Assembly (NCBI GenBank): GCA_963377175.1
Contig: CAUJNA010001002.1
Coordinates: forward strand, 614,883 to 678,882
Length of the DNA: 64,000 nt
Direction: 5' to 3'
Source of the DNA: Effrenium voratum
Taxonomy: Eukaryota; Sar; Dinophyceae; Suessiales; Symbiodiniaceae
The position numbers and the translations under genes were made by a program. This document shows positions 52,640 through 63,049 of the stretch, piece by piece (the stretch's first letter is position 1; each line of letters begins with the position of its first letter). The notes beneath the pieces are model-generated. The model was not told the origin of the DNA. It saw nothing but the letters and a program-made list of their open reading frames with translations, and made no database searches.

Positions 52640-52763
52640 TGGAGTCTCCTTCTGACCCTCAAAGAATGGTTGGTCATGACCCTCAAAGAATGGTTGGTCA
52701 TGACCCAAAAGAAAGATTGGCCATGCACCCATTGTTGTTAGGGTCGGAAGGAGACTCCAGGTG
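52640..52763 (+). mobile_element. Family I element with duplicated core
   Basis: GGTTGGAGTCTCCTTCTGACC to GGTCGGAAGGAGACTCCAGGT. The segment GACCCTCAAAGAATGGTTGGTCAT is present twice in tandem. Confidence 0.75.
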
Positions 52764-52951
52764 GTAAGATCTGGACGTCGGCCTTGTTTTTGTTTGGTTT
52801 TCGAACACTCTGGACTTGAAGAAACGCAACAAAACAAAACATGCCGAGTGTGTTCGGCCTCAAACAGGCCGAGGGGTGTGGTGAAAAAAAAGGAAGAAGT
52901 TGTTTCCCCCCTGTTGGTTTTAAAGTTGGAATGGATTTCACTACTGCTAGC

Positions 52952-53044
52952 AGAGTCTCGGTGACCCCTAGAAAAAGGGCCCATTTGACCCCTTTCTTTT
53001 GGGCAATGATCCCATTTTTTAAGGGTCATGGAGAGTCTAGGTAT
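52952..53044 (+). mobile_element. Family I element
   Basis: CAGAGTCTCGGTGACCCC to GGGTCATGGAGAGTCTAGGTA. Confidence 0.75.
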
Positions 53045-53659
53045 ATACAAGCCTTAAGATTCTCGGACGGTAGGGTATCCCTGAAATGAGCGTCAACGAA
53101 GACCGCTCCTTTGGCCGCTTAGAAAGATCAACCGTCCTGAAGTTGGTAGAATGTTGGCTTAGATGATTGGTAGAATTGTCGTGAACGGTGTTAGTGTCCC
53201 TTTGCAATATTTGCTTGCAACAAGTGCAACAAAACCGACAGTTGGACAATTCCGTACCCAATCGAAGACAACACATACGAACCCTCCAAAAAACAACTAC
53301 GGGTGTGTCTCTTTTCTGATCCCCCCCCCAAAAAAAGCACATCGCAAGAAGAAGTGGTGTTCCTTTTGGTTTCCCTAAAACAAGAACTGGGGTACCATCA
53401 TAAAAAGACATCCCCACAAACCAGAAGTGGGTCTGAGGTTTTTGACTGTACCCCGTGGTTTGTTTGCGTTTTTAAAGCGCACCAAGAGGAAAACATGTGG
53501 GGGGTCCTTGATTTCAAGGATGACAAACCACAGGTTTGGATCCCCCCGGGCACCACCGGGACCGCCCAAGCCGTCCCGTAAAAACCGACCCAGCCCCGAA
53601 CCCTAGCCGGAAGCGGCGACCAACCACTCCAGAGCCCAGTTGGCAACTCCGAAAGGGAC

Positions 53660-53870
53660 CATTTTCTTTGGCGCATTTTGCCAAGGGATGTTAGGACTTG
53701 AAAACTGTTTGCCAGCTAACGGGTGTTCCGTATTACACCACCAAAAGTGAGTCACTTTTAGCGGAGCAGAACGAAACCGAGAAAGTGTTTAGTGGCAGGT
53801 AGTTTCCGAATTTAAACCACTAAAAGTCATTCACTTTTAGCGGGGGATCTGAAAACGGGCAGCCCAGAGA
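53660..53870 (+). repeat. Short repeat family with ACTTTTAGC motifs
   Basis: TTTTGCCAAGGGATGTTAGG, AAGTGAGTCACTTTTAGC and GTAGTTTCCGAATTTAAACC recur near 49525-49590, 33350-33475, 28650-28715 and 36980-37025. The pair AAAGTGAGTCACTTT is palindromic. Confidence 0.6.
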
Positions 53871-54041
53871 ACAATATGACCAAATGGAAGTCACAGTCTC
53901 AGGGTGCTGAGAACCGCCAAGAACGAAGCAACTGTCGTTTTGGGGATCCTTGCTGATAGGGTCCCCAGGGTTTTGGGAATGAAGGACATCGGAATGATCC
54001 TTGTTTTTTTTTTCCAGGGGGCTTAAGGAAATGGAAGAATA

Positions 54042-54153
54042 CTTGGTGGTTGTTGGGAAACATTTTTCACATTTTTGCTTATGGTGGTTTAGTGGGAAAT
54101 CTTCACTTGACTGCTATCTTTTTTGTTTTTGCTCCCCTTCCAACGTCAACCAA
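54042..54153 (+). mobile_element. Family XII TIR element
   Basis: TTGGTGGTTGTTGGGAAAC at the left and CCAACGTCAACCAAG at the right. Confidence 0.75.
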
Positions 54154-54286
54154 GAATAGCCCAGAGTTGGATGTATCACAACATCCGCTTTTCGCGTTTG
54201 CGAACAATCAACGCACCAAGCCTTGTAATTCCCCGGGCCAAGGAAATCTCAGTTCTAAATGGCGAGCCACTTCCATTCTACGGATG

Positions 54287-54384
54287 GTACCTAGACTCTC
54301 CATGACCCTTAAAAAATGATGGGTCATTGCCCAAAGGGGTCAAATGACCCCTTTTTCTAGGTGTCAGAAGGAGACTCTAGGTAG
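54287..54384 (+). mobile_element. Family I element flanked by GTA
   Basis: GGTACCTAGACTCTCCATGACC to GAAGGAGACTCTAGGTAGG. GTA precedes and follows the TIRs. Confidence 0.75.
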
Positions 54385-54469
54385 GCCCATACCAAAAAAA
54401 TAAGAGCAAAACCCACTGCGAAGCCAGCGCTTCGTCCCTTGCGCTCGGTTCCTGAGCCGCGCCTCGAAG

Positions 54470-54575
54470 AAGCGCCGAGGACCCCACGCGGCCCCCTGGC
54501 CTGGCGGAGTGGCATATGGACTGCCGCTCCGACGGCTGGAAGCAGAGCCTCGCGCAGACTCGGTGCCGGGAAATG
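54470..54575 (+). CDS. Candidate exon with cysteines
   Basis: A GC3-rich frame reads AEDPTRPPGLAEWHMDCRSD then GWKQSLAQTRCREM. Edges are unclear, and a second plus frame and a minus frame are also open in this GC-rich segment. Confidence 0.3.
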
Positions 54576-55828
54576 GGCGGCGTTACGGCGTTCCTTTTTC
54601 GGGTGAAAGCCGTGGTTTTCACCCACCGAAACAAGGGGTACCTAGAGTCTCCTTCTGACCAAGGGGTACGTCATTTTTGCACTTTTTGCGGCTGCGCGAC
54701 TGTTGGCGTTCTTGAAACATCGATCAAAACAGTAAATACTGTTCTGTTCGCGTAGTGGCCATTTACAGGGAAAGATGAAATCGGAATGCCGTCATGCCAA
54801 GTGCACTGAGGGTGCAAAGTTGACCGAATGTTCATTTGTTGGTTGTTTCACTTCCCAACTTTGGTCCAGATCCACCTTGATTCGGGCCTTTGCGTGCATC
54901 GAGAGAAAGGCCTGTTGAGATGTTTGGGGATCATTCACTCACCCACTCACTTCCTGAGTTCATGAACTTTAAACTTTTTGGGAAGACCAATTTCAGTTGT
55001 AAACAAACAGTTTAAACTTTTTCTGCAAAATCCACTCAGCAAGTGAGATTCTGATACTTCAGCGATCCGAGACAGGGAGCGGAACAGGAGTGGCCCAGAA
55101 GTTCTGCCTGCCTCCGAATCTGACCCATGGGGTCTCTGCCGTCTCTGCCCAAATAGGATTACTCTTGGTGTTTTGGGGCAGCTTTCAGAGAGTTCCAAGA
55201 ACTTCCGCGGCGGGGTCCAGAAATTTTCCGGGGCAGATTCTGTGGTCCCCTAAGGGTCTCGATTGTTTTTGGACCCTAAAATCTGATTGTTTTCCCTTGG
55301 GCCCCTGAGGAATTGGTCGGGGTTCTCCATTGCAGGGTGCGGGGGTGTGCATTGGAGGGGTCATGACCCTTAGGGTCACCCCCTTTTTGGATTAGGTCAG
55401 GAGACTCCGACAGCCCGTTGGGTTTCTTTCTCGGAAGGCCGGCAGGTTCCTACTCTGGGTGGACAAAATCCATTTCGCACCACTTTGATACCATGGGAAA
55501 CCATGATTTGCTGGTATTTGCAGGGGCTGTAGCCAGGTCCAGTTCCAACCTAGACCTCCAGTGGGAAGCGCAAGGGGTTTATTGAGGGCTTCAAATTAGG
55601 TAACTCAGCTTGATCGCCAGAAACCCTTGCCGCTTTTCCTTTAAATTTGTTTTTTTTAGTTTTCGACTTCTTCTCTTTATTTGTTTCCGTGTGTTTTGTT
55701 TTGGGGGGGGGTGGGTGGGTGGGCGGGCCCCTTTTTTAGGCAAGCAACACACAGAGTGCAACGAATACCGTGCTTTTTCCCCGACGTCCAGTGGGGTGTT
55801 CGAAACCAAAGGCCTCATGCCGCCTCAG

Positions 55829-55875
55829 GATTGAGCAGCTGGGCAACGAAGCAGACATGCGCGTGACGCGCCACA
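55829..55875 (+). CDS. Candidate short exon
   Basis: After TGCCGCCTCAG the frame reads IEQLGNEADMRVTRHM. Codon bias is good; the donor is not identified. Confidence 0.35.
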
Positions 55876-56119
55876 TGTTTTTGTTGGCCAAGCCGCACAG
55901 ACCCTTACCTTTTTAACGAGCCCCAAAAACAAATATGCAGAATCGCATTGTTAAGGACCCCCTTTTTGGGTTCCAGGTTAATTTGTCGGGGAGTAGGTGT
56001 GACATATTTGTCAGTTTTGTCCTCAACCCCTTTACCCCCTTTCCAACAATCACGGAAGCTGATCGAATTAGTTCGAAGACATCTTAAAAGGGCCTCTCGA
56101 CTTCAATGAAAAGAGGGCT

Positions 56120-56231
56120 CAACATGGTTGTTGTTGGGAAACATTTTACACTTTTGCTTATTGTGGTTTAGTGGGAGTCCCCACTTAACTGCTGAAAAAT
56201 AAATTTGTGTTCCCCCTCCAACGTCAACCAC
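56120..56231 (+). mobile_element. Family XII TIR element
   Basis: CATGGTTGTTGTTGGGAAAC at the left and CCAACGTCAACCACA at the right. Confidence 0.75.
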
Positions 56232-56307
56232 AACTAAAGACCTCTCGGTTTTGGTTTGAGATTGAACCTGTCGACCTGTTGTTTTACATGTTTCGGGTAA
56301 ACATTAG

Positions 56308-56495
56308 CTGGGAAGTTAAGTGCGTGAAGATAGGTTCCACCAGCTCGATTGACCGGAAACCGATGACCTCTGGTTGCAGGGTTGCTCTTTCCGCGGGGGC
56401 AGAGTGCCATCCGATCCCAACGCTCGTTCCGAACGTTGGGGCGTCTGGTTGCGGTTTGGGTTGCTCCAACGTGACCAAGCCACGGGAGCAAACTG
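56308..56495 (+). CDS. Exon of 62 codons, cysteine-rich
   Basis: After TAAACATTAG the frame reads WEVKCVKIGSTSSIDRKPMT, then SGCRVALSAGAECHPIPTLV and PNVGASGCGLGCSNVTKPRE, ending with G before GTATAC. Five Cys residues in 62 and strong RNY bias suggest an extracellular disulphide-rich module, as at 28079-31084. It is one of the longest exons outside the right edge. The minus strand is also open. Confidence 0.5.
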
Positions 56496-56561
56496 GTATA
56501 CCCTCCCGACGAAGGGGGCTCCCAGGACCCTTTGCAAGACTTGATTTGCAGAGGGGAAGCT

Positions 56562-56692
56562 TCCATGTCAGGGCTCCACTTTTTGACTTTTTCAGGGTAG
56601 ACTTAAACCCAGAAATGGTTCGTTGCCCAAGGAGAACCGGGTTTAAGTCCATCTTGGGGTCAAAAAGTGGAACCCTGTTCCATGTTAGCCTC
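56562..56692 (+). mobile_element. Family XIV TIR element
   Basis: CATGTCAGGGCTCCACTTTTTGAC and GTCAAAAAGTGGAACCCTGTTCCATG are inverted. A right half is also seen at 12866-12910. Confidence 0.65.
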
Positions 56693-56991
56693 AGGGAGTC
56701 TCTACTCCCTTTGTCTACAGCCAGCCGGAAGTTGCCTTCCACCGAGCCGATCAATCTCGTTCGGTTAGATACAGTGACCTGATGAAACGAATCAAAAGGC
56801 GTCGGAATTCATTCAGATCACCTGTTTTTCTCTCGGTTTCGTATTGGAGCAACGGCTGAAAAGGTGGGAAAGTGAAGGACTCCGAAAACGGGACACCCCA
56901 TGAATCAATGATGGGCTTGTGAATGCGGGCTTGCCCTTGCTGGCAAGTGGCTGTGCGTATATATCGCTTGTCTTGACTGCCAGTTGCATGA

Positions 56992-57114
56992 CTAGGTCCC
57001 CCAGTAGTGCCCTTTTGCCCTTTTTTGGGGGGAGGGTTCCCCTACTAAAATAGACTACAGCAAAAAAAGATCGGGTACCCTATCCTCTAACCTCTCAAAT
57101 CTGGAGGACCTAGA
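56992..57114 (+). mobile_element. Family II element
   Basis: ACTAGGTCCCCCAGTAGTGCC to AATCTGGAGGACCTAG. Confidence 0.75.
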
Positions 57115-57212
57115 TGAGGGACTCCGAGTGACCTTCCAAGGAGTTCCTCCAACTCTTTCAGTTGAAAAGCCACCGAACGTCCATTCAACCACGGTCACGG
57201 ATGCCAAGAGTC

Positions 57213-57503
57213 AAGTGACTGGAGTCTCCGAATACCCTAGGTGTGACTACCCAAAAAGGGGTCCAGTGACTTCAAATGACCCGTTTTTGTACAGGGCCAC
57301 GGAGGGTAGCCTGTCAAAAGATGGTGGGTCAGACCCAACAGAAAGAAATTTTCGGTTCACCTGGCCCGGTTCTACAGGCTCAGGAGAGTCTAGAGTCTCC
57401 TTTCTGATTCCTGGGAAAAGAATTGGCCCATCTGACCCGAAGCGAAAACATTTAGGCAAGGGCCCGGCCCATTTTTTATTCGGGGTCAGAAGGAGAGCCT
57501 AGG
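57213..57503 (+). mobile_element. Composite of family I elements
   Basis: Left end ACTGGAGTCTCCGAATACCC, an inner right and left end pair near 57376-57415 (GAGAGTCTAGAGTCTCC), and a final right end GTCAGAAGGAGAGCCTAGGT. Two copies appear joined head to tail. Confidence 0.6.
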
Positions 57504-57540
57504 TCTATGCAGCTCCCCCAAAAGATGGTCAAGACTTCGA

Positions 57541-57838
57541 CTTCCAATGACACTCCGCAAGCTGGGGGAATGGTCGGGCCTTTGTCAGATTCTGGTTGTA
57601 TCTCCACGTTGCCTGGCTGTTGAGTGTTTCCCAAGAGGACGAAGGCCGAGTTGCCATGGGGTTGGAATTCCAGCACGAGAACAGGGTATTTCCCATGTCC
57701 GAGGGCAGTCGGCTGTGCCCCACCTACCAGCAACTTGTGATTTGGGCAGTTTCTTATTTCGGTCGTTTTCAAACAGGTCATCCAAAGCAAGGGTTCATCA
57801 CCCTTCTTAAAGGGACCAAGGGTTTGAAGGGGGCTCAC
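57541..57838. CDS. Coding-like segment, strand unresolved
   Basis: The minus strand is open for 120 codons down to 57476 and includes YPVLVLEFQPHGNSAFVLLG then NTQQPGNVEIQPESDKGPTI. The plus strand is open too and includes DEGRVAMGLEFQHENRVFPM then SEGSRLCPTYQQ. Both have reasonable codon bias. Most clear exons nearby are on the plus strand, but the minus reading looks more protein-like. Confidence 0.25.
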
Positions 57839-58187
57839 TGGCTACAAACCCGCCCTAATTGGCTGATTTCAGCCACGGAGAGTTGAATTCAGGGAAAATT
57901 CCTGGGTGTCTCTCAAACAATGAGGGTACCTTTCTTTTGGCTTGGACAAAGGGAAGCCCCCACTCATGGAGAGTTTCCTTTGAGACAACCCCCTAAATGG
58001 GTACAAATGTTACTAGGGAACCCTTCGGTGCTTGTCAATCAAACCATTGAGAGATAGTCCCCTCTTCAAATTCACAGCCAAATGTTTAGCTTCATGTTGG
58101 TTTTCACGTGCCATCCCCCACATGAGTTTCACATTTGATCCTAGAACAGGGGACTCCCCCCCCCCCCAAGGAAAACGAGGCACGGAG

Positions 58188-58297
58188 TTCCATAATATGG
58201 TTTCCCTGCAAGCCGACCCCAAGCAGGCTACCCTGTGCCTGCCAAGACCCATGCAGTTGTTTACCGAGGCTGTCGCTCTCTTCGATCGTCCAGGCGG
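58188..58297 (+). CDS. Exon of unidentified protein
   Basis: After GGCACGGAG the frame reads FHNMVSLQADPKQATLCLPR then PMQLFTEAVALFDRPG, ending GG before GCAAGT, the best GC-type donor in the window. Codon bias is strong. Confidence 0.5.
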
Positions 58298-58369
58298 GCA
58301 AGTGCCATGAACAAGAAACAATGAGGGAAAGCCGGGTTTTTTACACCCAATAAAATTGGAGTAGGAGGT

Positions 58370-58492
58370 CGATTCATAAGTCCCAGCTTATGAACAGGGG
58401 GTGGTCCTGGTTTAGTGGGGGTTCATCGCTATTGGAGGGGAGCACCCCCCTGTATTCAGAGGCCGGGTTTATTAATCCGGGTCAACATTACC
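58370..58492 (+). mobile_element. Family V element
   Basis: GATTCATAAGTCCCAGCTTA, GTTTAGTGGGGGTTCATCGC and the right end TTAATCCGGGTCAACATTA. Confidence 0.6.
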
Positions 58493-58804
58493 CTTAGAAA
58501 GTACAACCCCCCTAAATCCGATTGGTGCAGAAACCTTTTTTTTTTTAATTCAGGGGGAGGCAGTGTTACTGCCCACCATACCCTCCCTCCCACAGGGTGC
58601 TATGTTTGTTGGAGGGCGGGTAGATGCCATTTGGCCATGGGTCAAAATCCAAATCGTATCCCCAGTGAACATCCCCAATCCCCACCAAAACAGGCTAAAA
58701 TGGGTGGTGCACCTACCCCAAAGTGGGATCCCATTGCTTTTGACGCACACCCATTTGAAAAGGCAAACTGACATTAAACTGACATTCGCCATCACCAGCA
58801 CCAG

Positions 58805-58873
58805 GAGGCGATTAAGGGCAGTGTCTTCGACCGCGTGAACAAGACGCTGCAACATGGCCAGACTGAGCTGAAG
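58805..58873 (+). CDS. Exon of unidentified protein
   Basis: After CATCACCAGCACCAG the frame reads EAIKGSVFDRVNKTLQHGQT then ELK and may run on as PFDDFAFLV. Codon bias is strong. A family I element starts at about 58900. Confidence 0.45.
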
Positions 58874-58902
58874 CCTTTCGATGATTTTGCATTTTTGGTC
58901 TT

Positions 58903-58997
58903 CCTAGAGTCTTCGTGACCCCTAGAAAAAGGGGTCATGACCCGAATCTTTCTTTCGGGCAATGACCCCATTTTTCAAGGGTCATGGAGACTCAGGT
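58903..58997 (+). mobile_element. Family I element
   Basis: TCCTAGAGTCTTCGTGACCCC to GGGTCATGGAGACTCAGG. Confidence 0.75.
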
Positions 58998-59324
58998 TCC
59001 TTCATGTGGGGTGTGTCTAAGGTACCACCCCAAATTGAATTCGGCTCCCCTTCTCAGCATGTTGCGCTTTTTGGTTGCTGTTCTTTCTTTTTGGCGGGGG
59101 GGGGGGAGGGTTGATTTTTTGTTTTTTAATGATGACCCCTTAGGTACCAAGGACCCTCAAAGGTTTCCTTCAGCGACAAATCAACTTGGGTGTGTCGGTT
59201 ATGAGTAGGTACCTTGTGGGAGGCTTAGCAGGGAAACAGAAAGGACAACAGGCCAAGCCCAGCAGTTGCAGTGGAAAGCAACAGTGAGATGGGCGATTTG
59301 CGTCCCACTGCATGGACCCTCAAA

Positions 59325-59526
59325 CTTCCCTGAAAAGTTGGATGGTCATTTCTTAAACGAATGGGGTCATGGACCCAGTTTTTAAGGGTCAGCAGGAGAG
59401 TCTACCAGGTCCCCCAGTAGTGCCCTTCTCTCCGCTTCTTTGGGGGAGGGTTCCCCTACTAGAATAGACAAAGCCGAAAAAAATGGTACCAACTTATTCT
59501 AACCTCTCAAATCTAGAGGACCTAGA
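59325..59526 (+). mobile_element. Family I right half joined to a family II element
   Basis: GGGTCAGCAGGAGAGTCTACCAG ends the family I remnant at about 59408. Family II follows at once, CAGGTCCCCCAGTAGTGCC to AGAGGACCTAG. Confidence 0.65.
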
Positions 59527-59635
59527 AGCTGTCCTGGACCATTTGGGTTCCGATCCCTATCGGCAACTTAGGCAGGGTCAGCAGGAGAGTCTAGGTTGTG
59601 GCGAACCCGAATCTGCATCCGTGGTGGCAAAATCA

Positions 59636-59767
59636 TCTTCCAATTGCTCAAGAATATATTATATGTTTTTCCCTTGTTGGTTTTTAAAACTGGAGTTTCT
59701 CCATTCTGGAAATCGTTATATATATATGTATGTATTTTTTCCAGGGGTCGAAAAGCCAAGTGGAAGT
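59636..59767 (+). mobile_element. Family IV TIR element
   Basis: ATCTTCCAATTGCTCAAG to GAAAAGCCAAGTGGAAG, with TTGTTGGTTTTTAAAACTGG inside. Confidence 0.65.
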
Positions 59768-59780
59768 CATCTGAGGCAAG

Positions 59781-59870
59781 TGAAGAGCACCTTGTGCCCG
59801 GCCAGGGAGGCCTTGCAGAACGACGCTTTTCGGCTTGGTTCAAAGCGGGAGAGCTGGGAGGGGTCTGACG
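59781..59870 (+). CDS. Exon of unidentified protein
   Basis: After TGAGGCAAG the frame reads KSTLCPAREALQNDAFRLGS then KRESWEGSD, ending with G before GTCAGC. GC3 is high. No family recognised. Confidence 0.45.
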
Positions 59871-60380
59871 GTCAGCCCCCGCCTGCGGGTCGGTTGGGGG
59901 GGAGCAAGTACCCCCGGGCTTTGGAGACAAACCCGAAGATTTCCCCCTGAAAGGGGTCATAGATTTTACTTTGAAGACTTACATTTAAAAATGAGCCTTC
60001 GTGCTGTTGGGCTGTTGTGATAAAATGAGCTTTCTTGCTCTTGGGCTGAGGTTTTTTTTTTGGATGAATGGGACCCTGAGGTGCTTTTAATTTCCCTCGG
60101 GGCCTTGTGGTTAACGGGGAACCCTGGCTTGGCCCATTGGAGGGGCGTACGGCTCCGCCGTACCGTGGGATTTACTGTTCATGTGTTGGCGTGTCTTTTT
60201 TGGATAACAACGTTTTTGGGGGGTGATTTAAAGGAGAGCTCACGAGGAGAGCTCACATGTTTGTCTTTGCTTCCCAAACTGATCAACTTTGATTGCGCAG
60301 GGCCCCTCCCCATTGCAATTGAGTCGGCAAGCATTGGGCTGACCCAATGAGTTCCACCCCTTGGTTTAAAACGAACATGC

Positions 60381-60485
60381 CGTTCACTGCGCGGCACGGC
60401 GGGGCCGGTCAAGCCGTGCCGAACATCCGGTTCGCAGTCGCGGTTGCGGTACTGGGCCGGGCCGCTGGTCAGTCAAGCGGTCGCG
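60381..60485 (+). CDS. Candidate exon
   Basis: A GC-rich frame reads GGAGQAVPNIRFAVAVAVLG then RAAGQSSGR, ending with G before GCAAGG. The left edge is not defined. The composition is low-complexity, so this is a weak call. Confidence 0.3.
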
Positions 60486-60859
60486 GCAAGGGGCGGCGTA
60501 TGTGTGGTCAAGACAATGAGGGTGCAGGGAAGGTGGTTGAATGAATCGTTTCGGGATTCCCGAATAAGATGGTTTATAGAGTTCATTTCAACTCATTTCC
60601 TAGTGTTGACCCCACATTTTCCGCATGAGCAACGTCACAAGGGTATGGGTCAAAATCAAACCGCCCGGATGTGGACCGCAGGTTTTAGTCTACCTTTTCC
60701 ATTTACCAGGCCACGTTTCTCATCAACCCCAGTGGGATAAGTATGGGGGCGGGGGCCCCTCCAAAAGTGGTCTGATGTCTGATTCGAACCACTGAACCCA
60801 GAAGAGCAACCCCCGAATATGTATATATATATATACCTGCATGTCCCAACAGGTTCCTT

Positions 60860-61460
60860 TTTTTTGCTGTTTGGAGAAAAACCGTGTTTTTCCTTGACAC
60901 GGCAATTATTTTTGCAACCAGCGCTTTTACTGTTTTGGTTATTTAGTGGCATGTTGCATCCCTCTTCCGGTCACAGTGCGCCCGTGCGAGCTGTTTGGCT
61001 TGCATCGGCCCTCACACCGCGGCAAAGGTCACCAAGTGCGCAGCCACTGCCTTTTTCCCCACATCGCTCGCTCGCCCTTCGTCAGGTACTGATGCGGTGT
61101 CTGGTCTGCGTGCGGAGGCGAGCTTGCTGGGGTCGTGTTTCTGCTTTTGGGTTTCGGAGGGCATTCAGTTGCTTTTGCAGGTTGCAGTTGATGGGATGAA
61201 GGGATTGTTGCAGTGGGCATGCTTCAGTTTGCGCTGCTGAGCTTGGTGAGTTGGGGGTGACCGACATGTTGCTGTGGCTTCAGGCGTTGACGCTTCATCT
61301 GGCTTCCGCTGATGGAGCTGAAGGCCTGGCTCCGTTTCGGGGGGGCGCTGGATTTCGGAAGACTCGCTATGACCTACCACAACCCTCCAGGAGCAAAATA
61401 ACCCTTTATTCTCAGGAGTTCCCTCTAGCTGCGGGCTCAAGTAGGCACTGCCCAGCAACC
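60860..61460. other. Boundary zone without short elements or supported exons
   Basis: From here to the end I find none of the short TIR families. GC content is even and frames on both strands are partly open (60995-61240 plus; 61165-61458 minus), but edges are unclear. Confidence 0.4.
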
Positions 61461-61471
61461 TTAGGCCTTAG

Positions 61472-61717
61472 GCATGGCTAGACTGGCAGACCTTTTTGAG
61501 CAGTCAGCCCTTCTCAGAGATCGGGCGAGGACGCAGGGTAAGCTTTGCTCTTGGCCAAGCCCGGCGTTGACAGGGGTGGGTGGGATGTCAACTTTGCTGG
61601 CCAACTTGGAGGCCACTGAGATCCTAGCATGTTGGTGGTGCCCTTTGTCAAACAAGGCTGCGCCAGTGTCGATTGACATCCTCAGGCAAGAGGCATGGAT
61701 GTTGAAAATCGCAAACT
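61472..61717 (+). CDS. Candidate exon(s) of unidentified protein
   Basis: After GGCCTTAG the frame reads MARLADLFEQSALLRDRART then QG at a GTAAGC site, and stays open through GVGGMSTLLANLEATEILAC to SIDILRQEAWML. A 36-base GTAAGC...TGACAG segment (61538-61573) could be a tiny in-frame intron or retained coding DNA. It runs into the 80-bp tandem repeat. Confidence 0.4.
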
Positions 61718-61718
61718 T

Positions 61719-62029
61719 ATGGTACTGGATATCTGATGAACCCGCGAATCCTCAGTTGTGTTTTTGGGATAAATCTAATTTGCGACCTGGCCCAAACGTA
61801 TGATACTGCATTTCTGATGAGCCCGCAAATCCTCAGTTGTGTTTTGGGTGATAGATCTAAATGCGACCTGGGCCAAACTTGTGGTACCCGATTTCTGATG
61901 AACCCGCGAATCCTCAGCTGTTTTTGTGGGGATAGATCTAATTTGCAACCTGGCCCAAACTTATGACACTGGATGTCTGATGAACCCGCATATCCTCAGT
62001 CGGGGATAGATCTAATTTGCAACCTGGTA
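61719..62029 (+). repeat. Tandem repeat of about 80 bp, four diverged copies
   Basis: Each copy carries TTTCTGATGAACCCGC, AATCCTCAGTTGTG, GATAGATCTAATTTGC and ACCTGGCCCAAAC with changes. Starts are near 61719, 61800, 61880 and 61963; the last is truncated. Confidence 0.85.
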
Positions 62030-62146
62030 ACAAAGCAAAAAGGTTCCAGGATTGTCAAGCCAACGAGCCCCGCTTTTGCCCAATCAAGAAGGCTAGCTGC
62101 TTTTCCACAGTCTAAGGATTTATGGGAGAGAATAAACACTCACCCA

Positions 62147-62290
62147 TGAAGGTGAGACAGTGGCGAGGGCTCATGGGTCTGGATCCTCGTGATGTCACCC
62201 GGGTGAACTTAGACAGCTGGGGGCTTCGCAAGATAATGAGCTATGCTTGCAGAAGGTGGCTCTCAGGCGCCGAAGGCCCACGGGATCCTT
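62147..62290 (+). CDS. Candidate exon
   Basis: A frame starting with ATG reads MKVRQWRGLMGLDPRDVTRV then NLDSWGLRKIMSYACRRWLS and GAEGPRDP before TGA. Codon bias is good. Upstream CTTTTCCACAG and downstream boundaries do not agree cleanly in phase. Confidence 0.35.
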
Positions 62291-62469
62291 GAATCAACTT
62301 GAGCAAAGCCTTCAGCCAATGCCCATCGACTCATCGCCCTTTTTCTTTGTTGGATTTTCCTTTAGCCCATGGACCTTTGTGATTTGTCAAAATTCCCTTC
62401 AACTTGTCGACCCTTTGATTGGTGTGAATGCCCATCAACTCATTGGCCCTTCAATTTGCTGAATTACAG

Positions 62470-62850
62470 TTTCATGGCCCTGCAAACCTAAGGACCCCTT
62501 GCTGAAAGGCCTGTGGGAGACTTTTGACACGTATTGGGATGCCCCACCAGAACCTTCACCAGAAGAACAACTGCCAGAAGTGTTGGCCATTGAGGATGGC
62601 GAGCCCGCTGATGAAAAGGAAGAAACTATCTCCATAGACCATTCTGAGGGTGAAGCCATCGTTGATGGCTATGAATCGGTTTCCGAAAACGAGGCCGACA
62701 ACAACGGAAACTTTCAGGCGGACCCGCCGATCGCTTTGTGCTCAGCCAGCCCCAGTACCTCGCGCGGCAGCATGTCGATTGCCTCGCAGCCCTCTCGGGA
62801 GGAGGTCCTGCAGCGGATGGAGGCGGTGAAGCAAGAGTTGGCAAGCCGGG
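62470..62850 (+). CDS. Exon of acidic protein preceding the EAK-repeat exon
   Basis: After GAATTACAG the frame reads SWPCKPKDPLLKGLWETFDT, then YWDAPPEPSPEEQLPEVLAI and a long acidic, Ser-rich run to REEVLQRMEAVKQELASR. A GTGTGC donor at 62851 in phase 1 joins GA at 63050 to give Gly-Arg-Cys-Met-Asp. The frame also stays open beyond that donor, so a longer exon is an alternative. Likely a soluble, disordered-to-helical protein. Confidence 0.55.
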
Positions 62851-63049
62851 GTGTGCCGACGGTTGATGCCACAGTTGCTGGCAGGGGGGCAAGCCTTTGT
62901 GTTCAAGGACTGGTTCAAATTAAAAACCGAAGACAACACAATAACTCTCAAGCTGGGCAAGTTCACCACACATCTCTTGTTCTCTATGACCCTGAATCTG
63001 GTTCAAACCGCACAAAACTAGCTCCGGGTACGTGTCGTTTGTTTCACAG

